Below, piece by piece: positions 33,663-42,465 of a stretch of 64,000 nt of DNA. A program made the translations under genes and the position numbers. Where the stretch lies: positions 62,001 through 126,000 of the forward strand of contig NZ_JAOQJG010000005.1 in NCBI RefSeq assembly GCF_025567365.1. The letters are read 5' to 3'. This DNA comes from Anaerostipes amylophilus. Lineage in GTDB: Bacteria > Bacillota > Clostridia > Lachnospirales > Lachnospiraceae. How positions within the stretch are numbered: the first letter of the stretch is position 1; every line of letters begins with the position of its first letter. The notes under the pieces were generated by a model, which searched no databases, was not told where the DNA came from, and saw only the letters and a program-made list of their open reading frames with translations.

Positions 33663-34403
33663 TTAATTTTTCTTTCGCTTCTTCAACAATCTCACAATCA
33701 TCACAACCGCTAAAACATCCACAGCAAGCATTATCCATTTTCGAATCTTATATGATGTTTTTTCTTCTGTATCCCCCACCAGACTAGTTTTATGATCCAT
33801 TTGTTTTAATTTTTCTGAATTTCTTATTTCTTCAATTGTTAAATATTTCTTCATATTCCACCTCGCATCATAAATCTTTTTTCCTCGGTAATATACTTTA
33901 TTTTTATTGCTTAGGCTTGAGAATTTATTCATCCTTCCATCGGAGTTGATAAAATATTTAAGTATGATACTTTGAACATCTGGACTTTTATCACATGGTT
34001 TGACAGATAGTGTCTGATAATCTTCGTTGTCTACCTCATATAGTCCGTTTGAGATTATCCATTTTCCTTTCGTCTTCTTTAATGATGCAATAACATAGTC
34101 TCCTTCTTCGAGTGTTGTTTTCCCATGATAGGATGATGTATAGGAAATTCCCCCATTTCTCATGATGACGTATCTATGATTTTCTGTCCTTTTTCCGATT
34201 GCTTCTGCCGTTGATTCTATATTGATATAATCTTTTGCGATGATTACAAAATAATTGTCTGAAATATGTGAAATAGTTCCCACAAATAATACATCTTGAT
34301 TCTTATTTTTTATTATAGAATTTATCTTAGTATCTGCAGATACCAGCTTTATGTTACCAAGCATCATGAAAAAACAGATAAAACAAACTATTATACGTCT
34401 CAT
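33663..34403 (-). CDS. Exported membrane-anchored protein of unknown function
   Basis: I do not recognise this 246-residue protein. It has a signal peptide (MRRIIVCFICFFMMLGNIKLVSA, cleavage after about residue 23), a predicted beta-rich part (about 30-140) with VLFVGTISHISDNYFVIIAKD and GDYVIASLKKTKGKWIISNGLYEVD, and a C-terminal membrane helix (about 222-240) before KKRKKN. The second half of this plan, one transmembrane stop with basic tail, suggests a cell-surface protein. AAGGAGG lies 11 nt before the ATG, a little far. Flanked by uvrC and a decayed gene; no operon partner. Confidence 0.7.
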   Translation of the reverse strand: MRRIIVCFICFFMMLGNIKLVSADTKINSIIKNKNQDVLFVGTISHISDNYFVIIAKDYINIESTAEAIGKRTENHRYVIMRNGGISYTSSYHGKTTLEEGDYVIASLKKTKGKWIISNGLYEVDNEDYQTLSVKPCDKSPDVQSIILKYFINSDGRMNKFSSLSNKNKVYYRGKKIYDARWNMKKYLTIEEIRNSEKLKQMDHKTSLVGDTEEKTSYKIRKWIMLAVDVLAVVMIVRLLKKRKKN

Positions 34404-34445
34404 TCTGTCATGTACCTCCTTATGTTATTTATTATACATGCATTC

Positions 34446-34922
34446 TTAGGACGAAATATAATAGAAAATGTGAAATATGCTTATGTTTTTCTTAAATTTC
34501 ATTATAACATCTCTGTGATCAGCAACTGCAATATCTGTATATAATCTGTCTCCCACAATTGCGATCTCATTCGGTTGGTATCCTGTTTCCTTTATGATAT
34601 AATGACAAGCTTTTGAAAGTTTTTCATAAGTTAACGTTGTATCAAATCCAAGCACTACAACATCTGGATCTTCTAAACTTTTTACCCCATGCACTTTCTC
34701 TAACATTGCAATGATTTCTTCATTGATCACTGCCATCTCCCAGAAATGTGCCATATGATGTTCTGCTCCTGATGCTGTCAGTCTCATTGGTGCATCTGTG
34801 ATGATCCGACTGCGATCATACAGTCAACTTCTTTTCCTACTGCCTCGTATGTATTATCATCACAAACCATAACCAGATGTTTATACTGATCATATGGTTC
34901 TTTCTTTAATATCAATCTTCAT
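34446..34922 (-). pseudogene. Decayed, rearranged gene ending in a HAD-IIA (NagD-type) phosphatase tail
   Basis: From ATG 34922 (good AGGAGG site) the frame stops after 10 codons, but other frames continue: YDQYKHLVMVCDDNTYEAVG, then after another shift DAPMRLTASGAEHHMAHFWE (open from 34787). The last part has two HAD-IIA segments, VVVLGFDTTLTYEKL and NEIAIVGDRLYTDIA, which in intact proteins are far apart; the middle is lost. I count at least two frameshifts and one internal deletion. The first part I cannot assign. It sits at the end of the polyol PTS operon, beyond its terminator. Confidence 0.7.
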
Positions 34923-34941
34923 GATTATACCTCCTGATTTC

Positions 34942-34989
34942 AAAAAATAAGGGCATATTGCAAGATCTCATTCCTGCAACAGCCCTTAT
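34942..34989 (-). terminator. Terminator of the polyol/ketose PTS operon
   Basis: Stem ATAAGGGC / GCCCTTAT (34947-34954, 34982-34989) enclosing a second stem TGTTGCA / TGCAATA, then TTTTTTG on the minus strand. It lies 13 nt after the aldose epimerase stop. Confidence 0.85.
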
Positions 34990-35001
34990 CTTTTCTTTCA
35001 T

Positions 35002-35883
35002 TTATAATACAGAAACTGAATAACTATATTCTTTGCTTTCTCCTACTTCTACGCTCTGTACATTTCTTTTTTCTTCAAAACGATCTCCTTCATCGCTACA
35101 TGTTGACAATCCCGTCCATGGTTCAATTGCCACAAAATTCCCATGATTGGCACTTGACCACAGGATCAAGTATGGGAAATCCTTGTATTCCATCTCAATT
35201 CCTTTTCCGCTTTTCTTAGAAACAAGTTTTAATTTTCTGGATTTCAGTTCATCAAAGATAACTGCATCAATTTCAAACATTTCGTGATTCAATTCTACTG
35301 TGTCTGAATCTTCCAGATATAAAGATCTATGTTCCATATCAACTAAGCCTGTCTCTGGTACTGGTGTTGGAACTGTACATGTTTCTTTTTGTTCAAACAC
35401 GATTTCATAATCTGTATATTCTTCTCCTGCAACCAATGGACAATTAAATCCTGGATGGCCGCCTGTAAAGAATGGGAATTTCTTCGTGTCCGTATTTTCT
35501 ACTTCATATGTGATCTTTAATGATCTTCCCTCTAAAGTATATTTTGCCAGCAGGCGGAAATCATATGGAAACATCACTTTTGTTTCAATATTGGATGTTA
35601 TCTCAAATACGATATGTTTTTCGTCTTTTTCGATCATTTCCCACTCACGTTTTCTTACGATCCCATGTCTTGGCATCTGTGTTTCCAGATCATCTCCGAT
35701 CAGGGCTTTGTCATCTCTTAGTCCACCACAGATTGGAAATAATATTGGTGCCTGCCCACTCCAATACGTTGCATCACCTTGCCAGAGATATTCAATTCCC
35801 TGAGAATCTTCAATGGAACATATTGTTCCACCTTTTGTAGTAAATGTTACTGTAAGTTGTTCATTATTTAAAATATATTCCAT
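35002..35883 (-). CDS. Aldose 1-epimerase family protein (GalM/LacX-like)
   Basis: Mutarotase-type enzyme of 293 residues. It has GGTICSIEDSQGIEYLWQGD at the N-terminus, RHGIVRKREWEM, the substrate histidine region FFTGGHPGFNCP (about 142-153), and a C-terminal LILWSSANHGNFVAIEPWTGL with the catalytic glutamate. LacX-like proteins of this kind are found in tagatose/lactose PTS operons. It is the last intact gene of the polyol PTS operon; the exact sugar is unknown. Confidence 0.85.
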   Translation of the reverse strand: MEYILNNEQLTVTFTTKGGTICSIEDSQGIEYLWQGDATYWSGQAPILFPICGGLRDDKALIGDDLETQMPRHGIVRKREWEMIEKDEKHIVFEITSNIETKVMFPYDFRLLAKYTLEGRSLKITYEVENTDTKKFPFFTGGHPGFNCPLVAGEEYTDYEIVFEQKETCTVPTPVPETGLVDMEHRSLYLEDSDTVELNHEMFEIDAVIFDELKSRKLKLVSKKSGKGIEMEYKDFPYLILWSSANHGNFVAIEPWTGLSTCSDEGDRFEEKRNVQSVEVGESKEYSYSVSVL

Positions 35884-35920
35884 TTGATATTTTACCTACA
35901 CTTCCAAACATTCCTCTGAT

Positions 35921-36769
35921 TTATGCTTTTCCTACGCTTCCACAAACTTTCATTTTACTCATGACGTATCTCTTTACTTCTTCTCTTCCTACTGCACTAT
36001 ATTTCTTAGGATCGATCGTATCTGGATTTTCTGCTAGATATTTGTTTAATCCATTTGTAAATGCAATTCGAAGATCTGTTGCATAGTTTACTTTGCAGAT
36101 TCCACGTTTGATGCATTCTTCCACTGCTTCATCTGGCACTCCGCTTGTTCCGTGAAGTACTAGCGGAATGTCTACAACTTCTCTAATCTGGCTTAAGATA
36201 TCAAGCTGAAGTTTTGGTTCTCCTTTGTATACACCATGTGCTGTTCCAATTCCGACTGCAAGAGAATCAACGCCTGTTCTTTCTACAAATTCTTTTGCTT
36301 CCTGTGGATCTGTATATGGATTATCATCTCCACCATCAAGATCATCTTCTTTTCCACCAACTTTTCCAAGTTCTGCTTCTACTGGAACTTTTCCAGGATG
36401 GCATGCATCTGCAACTGCTTTGCTGACTGCAATGTTATCTTCAAATGATTCATGAGATCCATCAATCATGATAGATGTATATCCTGTTCTGTATGCCTGC
36501 ATTGCAAGTTCAAAACTATTTCCATGATCTAAATGCATAACAACTGGAACTTTTGTTCTTTTTGCTGCAGCTTCCACATTTGCAAGATAATAATCAAGGC
36601 CTGCATATTTTACTGTAGATGGTGTTGTCTGCATGATAACTGGTGAATTTAATTCTTCTGCTGCTGCTAAAACTGCCTGTACCATTTCCATATTTTCTAC
36701 ATTAAATGCACCCACAGCGTATCCGCCTTCTTGTGCTTTTAACAGTAATTCTTTTGATGTTACTAACAT
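35921..36769 (-). CDS. Class II ketose-bisphosphate aldolase (GatY/KbaY/Fba type)
   Basis: Zinc aldolase splitting tagatose-1,6- or fructose-1,6-bisphosphate to DHAP and GAP. The 282 residues show the zinc and catalytic motifs: VVMHLDHGNSFE (catalytic Asp, Zn His near 80), AELGKVGGKED (Glu), GIGTAHGVYKG (Zn His) and VLHGTSGVPDE (Zn His). ATG 36769 is taken since AAAGGA lies 7 nt upstream; ATG 36775 is too near it. It follows the PfkB kinase, as expected for the kinase-aldolase pair of tagatose pathways. Confidence 0.88.
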   Translation of the reverse strand: MLVTSKELLLKAQEGGYAVGAFNVENMEMVQAVLAAAEELNSPVIMQTTPSTVKYAGLDYYLANVEAAAKRTKVPVVMHLDHGNSFELAMQAYRTGYTSIMIDGSHESFEDNIAVSKAVADACHPGKVPVEAELGKVGGKEDDLDGGDDNPYTDPQEAKEFVERTGVDSLAVGIGTAHGVYKGEPKLQLDILSQIREVVDIPLVLHGTSGVPDEAVEECIKRGICKVNYATDLRIAFTNGLNKYLAENPDTIDPKKYSAVGREEVKRYVMSKMKVCGSVGKA

Positions 36770-36782
36770 AACCATGTCCTTT

Positions 36783-37718
36783 CTATGCTAATTTTATGAT
36801 CTCAACATTCTTAATGATCTCATCTCTGTCCTTTGGATCAAATCTTCCTGTATGCGGAGATAATGCATTTGCTGATGCTACAGAAACCGCATATTTTAAT
36901 GCTGCTTCCGGTTCCATTTTCTTCTCCAGTGCGACTGCAAATGCTCCTACCATGGAATCTCCACATCCAACTGTATTGGCAATTTCAATCTTTGGTGGTT
37001 TGCCCTGATAAATACCTTTTTCGCAAACTAACAATGCTCCATCTCCGCCAAGTGAGATAACGACATAAGGAATTTCCTTTTCTTTGTAAATTCTTTTTGC
37101 GTATGTAATAACTTCATCTTTACTTTGAATCTTTGTATGGAATAATAATTCAATCTCATCTTCATTTGGTTTCACCATTGTCGGCTGGCTTTCCAGTCCT
37201 TTTTCAAGGTATTCGCCACTTGTATCTAAAATGACCTGTTTGCCCTGATCTTTGATCACTTTGATCAGTTTCTGGTAAATATCTTTGCCCATGCCTTTTG
37301 GAGCACTTCCAGAGATTGTTACAACATCACTGTCTTTTATGATTTCTGGAAATTTGTTTAGGAAGTCTGCTTCTTCTTCTTTTGTGACATTGCATCCGCC
37401 TTCTAAATATTCAGTTGATCCATATCCTGGATCTAAAATATTAATACAGCTTCTTGTTTCTCCCTGGATATGCCCAAATTCATGGTTGATTCCATCTGCG
37501 TCCAGAAGTGATTCCAGATATTGTCCATTAAATCCGCCAACCAGGCCAGTTGCCTTTGAGTCAACGCCACAGAGTTTAATAACTCTTGCGACATTTAATC
37601 CTTTTCCTCCAGCACTGTTATCTGTTTTGGCGACACGCATAACAGTACCATTTTCAATTTTTTCTGTCATATGATAAGCTTTGTCAATGGATGCATTTAA
37701 TGTTACTGTCGTGATCAT
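36783..37718 (-). CDS. PfkB-family ketose-phosphate kinase (1-phosphofructokinase / tagatose-6-phosphate kinase)
   Basis: Phosphorylates a ketose phosphate to the bisphosphate. The 311 residues begin MITTVTLNASIDKAYH (typical FruK/LacC), with NSAGGKGLNVARVI (about 35-48), and the C-terminal PfkB signature NTVGCGDSMVGAFAVALEKK with the catalytic Asp. ATG 37718 follows GGAGG. The next gene is the aldolase. Tagatose-6-phosphate is the likeliest substrate from context. Confidence 0.86.
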   Translation of the reverse strand: MITTVTLNASIDKAYHMTEKIENGTVMRVAKTDNSAGGKGLNVARVIKLCGVDSKATGLVGGFNGQYLESLLDADGINHEFGHIQGETRSCINILDPGYGSTEYLEGGCNVTKEEEADFLNKFPEIIKDSDVVTISGSAPKGMGKDIYQKLIKVIKDQGKQVILDTSGEYLEKGLESQPTMVKPNEDEIELLFHTKIQSKDEVITYAKRIYKEKEIPYVVISLGGDGALLVCEKGIYQGKPPKIEIANTVGCGDSMVGAFAVALEKKMEPEAALKYAVSVASANALSPHTGRFDPKDRDEIIKNVEIIKLA

Positions 37719-37740
37719 ATCATTTCCTCCATTGCTTCGA

Positions 37741-38640
37741 TTACAGACTCTTAAAGAATTTGACACCTGCTGCTGCATCAGCTACAAGTCCATCAATATC
37801 TGTACCATCTTTAATCGCTCTCCATAAAGAAATACTCTTAGCACTAGATGAACTTTCCAGTACGAATGGTTCCATAATAAATGGTCCTTCATAACCGATA
37901 TCTTTAATCGTTGCTGCGATTGCTTTCCAGTCAATGTTTGTTTTCTTTTCACCATTTGGGATCTTTCGGTTTGCCTCTCCGATATGGATGTATCCTAAAT
38001 ATCCTTTATCAGAAGCTGCTCTGATCGCATCTGGGATATAGTCTTCTTCAATATTCATATGGAATGTATCTAACAGAAGTTTGCAGTATGGATTGTTGAC
38101 TTCTTCACAAATCGCGATTCCTTCTTCTGCTGTATTTGCAATATATTGTTCAAAACGGTTTACGATTTCAAGGCAAAGCACAACTTTCACTTCTTCTGCG
38201 TGTTTTGCAACTTCTTTAAGTCCTCTGATCGCATTGGCTCTGCGTTCCTTTTTCATTTCAATCGCATCGTCATCTGCTCCTGGACGTGTATTCCACAATC
38301 CATAAGGAATTCCGGAGAACAGTTTTGCTCCCATTTCTTTGCTTAAATCTAACATATGACATAAATGTTTGATTCCTGCTTTATGAGATTCCTCGTCAGA
38401 ACTTGATACGTCTCTTTCTGGTCTTAAACCTGTTCCATTGATCGTAATAGAAAGTCCTGCATCTTCGATTTCTTTTCTAAGTGCTGCTCGTCCTTCTGTT
38501 GTTAATGGAACAAAATCTCCTGCTTTTAATTCGATCGTATCCATATTAGCCTTTTTTGTCAGCTCAATGATCTGGTGAATATCTAATGCTGGTGTTGTTC
38601 CACTCCAATATGCTGTCTGTAATCCTACATTATTCTGCAT
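37741..38640 (-). CDS. Sugar phosphate isomerase/epimerase (TIM barrel, AP endonuclease 2-like)
   Basis: Xylose-isomerase-like barrel of 299 residues, related to ketose 3-epimerases and hydroxypyruvate isomerases. Metal-site type segments are present: KVVLCLEIVNRFEQYIANT (Glu), YCKLLLDTFHMNIEE (Asp/His), GYIHIGEANRKIP (His/Glu) and EGPFIMEPFV (Glu). Such enzymes epimerise free ketoses, for example fructose and psicose or tagatose and sorbose. It lies between the SIS isomerase and the kinase; the exact substrate is not clear. Confidence 0.8.
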   Translation of the reverse strand: MQNNVGLQTAYWSGTTPALDIHQIIELTKKANMDTIELKAGDFVPLTTEGRAALRKEIEDAGLSITINGTGLRPERDVSSSDEESHKAGIKHLCHMLDLSKEMGAKLFSGIPYGLWNTRPGADDDAIEMKKERRANAIRGLKEVAKHAEEVKVVLCLEIVNRFEQYIANTAEEGIAICEEVNNPYCKLLLDTFHMNIEEDYIPDAIRAASDKGYLGYIHIGEANRKIPNGEKKTNIDWKAIAATIKDIGYEGPFIMEPFVLESSSSAKSISLWRAIKDGTDIDGLVADAAAGVKFFKSL

Positions 38641-38719
38641 TTTGTTCTCCTTCTTTCTGTCTGTTAATACCTAATACTTATCAATACCTGAATCTGTTAA
38701 TATCTAATTTGATGAATAT

Positions 38720-39259
38720 CTATTCTAAACTTGCATGGCGTTTTGCCATATCTTCGTTGCTTCCTTCTTTTTCCTCGCTCATCTCAAGGATGATCGTGTC
38801 AAATACTATTAAAAGCATCTGTTCAAACAGGCTTCCAAGCGGCTGTACGCTGACCTTGGATGTCGCAAATTTGGTTGCTGCTTCAATCTCGATATCTGGT
38901 GCGTGAATCTTTCCAAGTGTTGATTCTGGTGCAGAAGATATCACGATCAAGTCAACTCCCTGTTTCACTGCTGACTCAGCTGTCATGCATACACTTCCTG
39001 TCTCTCCTGAAGCAGAAGCCACGATCAGGAGGTCACCCTCCTGAACAGATGGCGTTGTTGTCTCGCCGACAACATAGGAACTTAATCCGATCTGCATCAA
39101 GCGCATTGCAAATGCTTTTAACATTAATCCTGAACGTCCTGTCCCATAGACGAAAATACGTTTATGTTCTTTGATCTTCTTGATCACTTCCTGAAGTTTC
39201 TCAGGAGCGATCGTTTTTGAAGATCTGTCTAATTCTTCGATGATCGTATTCATTCTCAT
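38720..39259 (-). CDS. SIS-domain sugar-phosphate isomerase, HxlB-like
   Basis: Paralogue of the HxlB at 7500-8060: shared GxGRSG loop (FVYGTGRSGLMLKAFAMRLM), VVGETTTPSVQEGDLLIVA versus the same segment there, and the same ending (AKRHASLE versus FKRHANME). 179 residues from ATG 39259 (GGAGG 9 nt upstream; the longer frame would overlap the dehydrogenase). No hexulose-phosphate synthase is in this operon, but a ribulose-phosphate 3-epimerase-like gene is. It probably interconverts a 3- or 4-ketose phosphate and a 2-ketose phosphate (inference). Confidence 0.78.
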   Translation of the reverse strand: MRMNTIIEELDRSSKTIAPEKLQEVIKKIKEHKRIFVYGTGRSGLMLKAFAMRLMQIGLSSYVVGETTTPSVQEGDLLIVASASGETGSVCMTAESAVKQGVDLIVISSAPESTLGKIHAPDIEIEAATKFATSKVSVQPLGSLFEQMLLIVFDTIILEMSEEKEGSNEDMAKRHASLE

Positions 39260-39272
39260 AACGTATTTCCTC

Positions 39273-40322
39273 CTATCTGTCTTCTTCTGGATACAATAAG
39301 ACTTTTCCATATCCTTTCGGATTAGCAATGATCTTCTTAAACATTTCTGGGCCTTCGCTTAAGTTTACCTGATGTGTTACCATACCGAGGACGTCAACTT
39401 TACCTGAACCGATGTATTCTACTGCATTTGTCCATTCTTTTCCTGGATATGGAGCAGAGATCGTACACCATGAACCGATGACATGTAATTCATTTCTCAT
39501 GATACGTTCAAAGTAAAATCTAGGGATTGGTACATCTGCATATGGAATTCCCATGTAGACAACCTCTCCTCCTTTATGAGGTAAACCTAAAACTCTGGCT
39601 GCTGTAAATGGATTTCCTGCGGATTCGATCGCAAGGTCAACTCCATTTCCATATTTACGAATTTCATCATGGAAGTCGATATCTGTTGAATTGATCAGAA
39701 CGTCAGCTCCAAATTCTTTTGCTAACTGTAACTGTGCATCGTCAATATCAATTGCAAATACTCTCTTTGCTCCGAAAGCTTTCGCCCATGCGATTGCCAT
39801 CAGACCGATATTTCCACATCCGACAACAGCTACTTCGTATCCCATTTTGATACTTGTCTGATACAGACCATGAATCGCAACAGTCGCTGGTTCTACTAAA
39901 GCACCCTGTTCGTAACTCATGCTGTCTGCCATTTTTACAAAGTTGATTTCTGGGAGTTTGATGTATTCTGCGTAAGCTCCTGGTACATAAGCTCCAATTG
40001 TGTTTAAGTTTTCGCATCTGGATGGATGACCACTCTTACAGTATTCACATTCGTGGCATACCATGTTTGGGCATCCTACGACACGGTCTCCCGGTTTTAA
40101 ATTCTTAACACCTTCTCCGACTTCAACAACCTCACCGCAAAATTCATGTCCCCATACATTTCCTGGTACATATGGTCCAAGGTTTCTGTATCTTGCAATA
40201 TCGGAACCACAGATTCCGACTGCTTTTACCTTTACGATGACATCATCTGGTTTCTCGATGACTGGGTCGGGTGCATCTTCATATCTTAAATCCTGTACGT
40301 CATAAAATCTTAATGCTTTCAT
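39273..40322 (-). CDS. Zinc-dependent medium-chain polyol dehydrogenase (GatD/SorD family), copy 2
   Basis: NAD-dependent oxidation of a polyol or polyol phosphate. The 349 residues have GICGSDIARY and GHEFCGEVV (catalytic Zn), the structural Zn cysteines CHECEYCKSGHPSRC (about 94-108), and VAVVGCGNIGLMAI (Rossmann loop). It is one of two paralogues in this operon (other at 41061-42110). Galactitol-1-phosphate 5-dehydrogenase is a plausible role because of the galactitol-type PTS. Confidence 0.85.
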   Translation of the reverse strand: MKALRFYDVQDLRYEDAPDPVIEKPDDVIVKVKAVGICGSDIARYRNLGPYVPGNVWGHEFCGEVVEVGEGVKNLKPGDRVVGCPNMVCHECEYCKSGHPSRCENLNTIGAYVPGAYAEYIKLPEINFVKMADSMSYEQGALVEPATVAIHGLYQTSIKMGYEVAVVGCGNIGLMAIAWAKAFGAKRVFAIDIDDAQLQLAKEFGADVLINSTDIDFHDEIRKYGNGVDLAIESAGNPFTAARVLGLPHKGGEVVYMGIPYADVPIPRFYFERIMRNELHVIGSWCTISAPYPGKEWTNAVEYIGSGKVDVLGMVTHQVNLSEGPEMFKKIIANPKGYGKVLLYPEEDR

Positions 40323-40334
40323 TGTTATTTCTCC

Positions 40335-40985
40335 TTATTTTAATGCTTCTCTCAGTGTTTTGATCTTCTCGGCAATATCGCCTTTGAATACATATCCTCC
40401 TGATACAAAAACATTAACTCCTGCTTCTTTACATTTTGCAATGTTTGTGTTGTCAATTCCTCCGTCAACTTCCAGATCGATATCTCGATCTCCGATCAGT
40501 TCACGAACGTTTTTGATCTTTGTAAGCAGTTCTTCATGGAATCCCGGTCCTGCTTCTCCAGGATTGATCGTCATTAAAAGGATCATATCGATTTTATCCA
40601 GCACATATTTTAATGTATCTTCATTGGTTGCTGGACTTAAAACTACTCCTGCTTTCACACCACGGCTTTTGATCTTTTCAATACAGCTGTAAAGTCTTGT
40701 TGTTGATTCCTGATGAATTGTAATGATATCTGCTCCGGCATCAATGATCGTATCCAGCTTTCTTTCCGGCTTTTCAATCATCAAATGTACATCCAGAGGA
40801 ATTGTTGTGAGTTCTTTTAACATTTTGATATGATCTGGACCAAATGCCATTTTCTCTACAAAATGTCCATCCATCACATCAACATGTAATAATTCGACAT
40901 TATTTTCTTCTAATATTTTCAATTGTTGACTTAAATTTCCAATACCGGCGCCAAAAACTGATGGTGCTAGCTTCATAGTACGCAT
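40335..40985 (-). CDS. Ribulose-phosphate 3-epimerase family protein (possibly allulose-6-phosphate 3-epimerase)
   Basis: RPE-fold barrel, 216 residues, with LLHVDVMDGHFVEKMAFG (metal ligands His/Asp), VHLMIEKPE, LLMTINPGEAGPGFHEEL and VDGGIDNTNI. Because it is inside a ketose/polyol operon, a D-allulose-6-phosphate 3-epimerase-like (AlsE) role is at least as likely as pentose-phosphate work. ATG 40985 is selected by the AGAGGT site 7 nt upstream. Confidence 0.82.
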   Translation of the reverse strand: MRTMKLAPSVFGAGIGNLSQQLKILEENNVELLHVDVMDGHFVEKMAFGPDHIKMLKELTTIPLDVHLMIEKPERKLDTIIDAGADIITIHQESTTRLYSCIEKIKSRGVKAGVVLSPATNEDTLKYVLDKIDMILLMTINPGEAGPGFHEELLTKIKNVRELIGDRDIDLEVDGGIDNTNIAKCKEAGVNVFVSGGYVFKGDIAEKIKTLREALK

Positions 40986-41060
40986 ATAGCTTACCTCTTT
41001 TCTTCCCACTCTTCACTTTGTAATCTATCAGTTATATGTTATTATATGGATTTTTGACTG

Positions 41061-42110
41061 CTATGCTTCGCTGTCGATTAAGATCTTTCCTTTAACTGCT
41101 CCTCTTGTCTTGAACATTTCAAAACCTTCTGCAATTCTGGAAAGTGGTAATTTCTTGAAGATCAAGGCTTCCTCGCCTTTTAACTGACCTGTTGCGAAAT
41201 AGTGTGCGACGCAATCCCATTCATGTCCTGGGAATGGTGCTGAATAAGATAACCATGATCCTGTCATTGTGAATTCTTTACGGTTCATGTTCTCCCATTC
41301 TTCTACTGTGAATGTTAACTCTTTGGTTGGTTTTCCAATATAGCAGATACCTGCTTTGTTTGCGGCAAGTTCATATGCCATTTTCATTGTGATGGTGCTT
41401 CCTGCTGTCTCGTAAATATAGTCAAATCCTTTTCCATCTGTCATTGCCATTGCTTTTTCCATGAAGCCTTCTTCTAATGTGTTGACTCCATCATAAGCTC
41501 CCATTTCTTTTGCAAGTTTGATTCTGTCATCATCGATGTCAAATACAACTGTCTTAGCAGCTCCAAAAATATTTGCCCACTGCATAACGAGTAATCCGAT
41601 CGTTCCTCCACCAAGGATTGCTACTGTCTTACCGCCCTCATATGGCAAGCATTCAAGTCCATGTAATGCAACTGCTGCTGGTTCAAATAATGCCCCCTGC
41701 TCGAATGATACGCTGTCATCAAATGGAACTGCATTCTGTTCTGGAACACAAATATATTCTGCAAAACTTCCTGGCTGTCTTGTTCCGATAAAACTGTAAT
41801 GTTTACATAATGCATAATCACCTTTCATGCAGTCTTCACATTTCATGCAAGGAACAAGTGGAGCGCCAGCTACACGCTGGCCTTTCTTTACCTTTGTAAC
41901 TCCTTCTCCCACTTCTTCCACAACTCCGGAAAACTCATGACCAAGAATGATCGGATAAAAATGTGCACCGTCTCCATTTACTCGTGGAACGTCTGATCCA
42001 CAAATTCCTGAATATTTTACTTTAACAAGTACTTCTCCTGCTTTCGGTACTGGAGTCTCTACTTCTTCGTATCTGATATCTTCTCTAGCATATAAAACTC
42101 CTGCTTTCAT
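41061..42110 (-). CDS. Zinc-dependent medium-chain polyol dehydrogenase (GatD/SorD family), copy 1
   Basis: Second dehydrogenase of the operon, 349 residues. GICGSDVPRV, GHEFSGVVEE, structural Zn site CMKCEDCMKGDYALC and TVAILGGGTIGLLVM. It lies directly after the EIIB gene, the position of GatD in gat operons, so galactitol-1-phosphate-type oxidation is the best guess. The two paralogues differ widely, suggesting different polyols. Confidence 0.85.
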   Translation of the reverse strand: MKAGVLYAREDIRYEEVETPVPKAGEVLVKVKYSGICGSDVPRVNGDGAHFYPIILGHEFSGVVEEVGEGVTKVKKGQRVAGAPLVPCMKCEDCMKGDYALCKHYSFIGTRQPGSFAEYICVPEQNAVPFDDSVSFEQGALFEPAAVALHGLECLPYEGGKTVAILGGGTIGLLVMQWANIFGAAKTVVFDIDDDRIKLAKEMGAYDGVNTLEEGFMEKAMAMTDGKGFDYIYETAGSTITMKMAYELAANKAGICYIGKPTKELTFTVEEWENMNRKEFTMTGSWLSYSAPFPGHEWDCVAHYFATGQLKGEEALIFKKLPLSRIAEGFEMFKTRGAVKGKILIDSEA

Positions 42111-42148
42111 CTTATAACACCTTGTCCTTTCTTAAAACTTTTCTGTTC

Positions 42149-42448
42149 TTATTCTTCTGCGAGTTTCTGAAGTAAATCTGCAACTTTCTTTCTTGTAGCA
42201 TCTTTACCGATTCCGGATACAAGACCAAACACACTTAAATGTGGTTTTTCCAATGGATTACGATAGTTTGCTGTTGTAAATACTACATCTACGTCTTTTT
42301 GTTTCATTGGAACTTCAGAGATCGTACCTTTCATCAGGCGGATTTTTACTCCTGCATTTTTTGCGATATCTTTGATTTCTTCCTGTGCAATTGTTGATGT
42401 TGCTACACCACTTCCACAAGCTACTAATACTTTAACTTCTTTTGCCAT
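42149..42448 (-). CDS. PTS galactitol-type EIIB
   Basis: Soluble EIIB of 99 residues with the phosphorylated cysteine in VLVACGSGVATSTIAQEEI (Cys11), the signature of the lactose/galactitol-type EIIB fold. It takes phosphate from EIIA (42466) and passes it to the sugar at EIIC (42939). Gene order is EIIC-EIIA-EIIB. Confidence 0.88.
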   Translation of the reverse strand: MAKEVKVLVACGSGVATSTIAQEEIKDIAKNAGVKIRLMKGTISEVPMKQKDVDVVFTTANYRNPLEKPHLSVFGLVSGIGKDATRKKVADLLQKLAEE

Positions 42449-42465
42449 GATACTTATCTCCTTTT

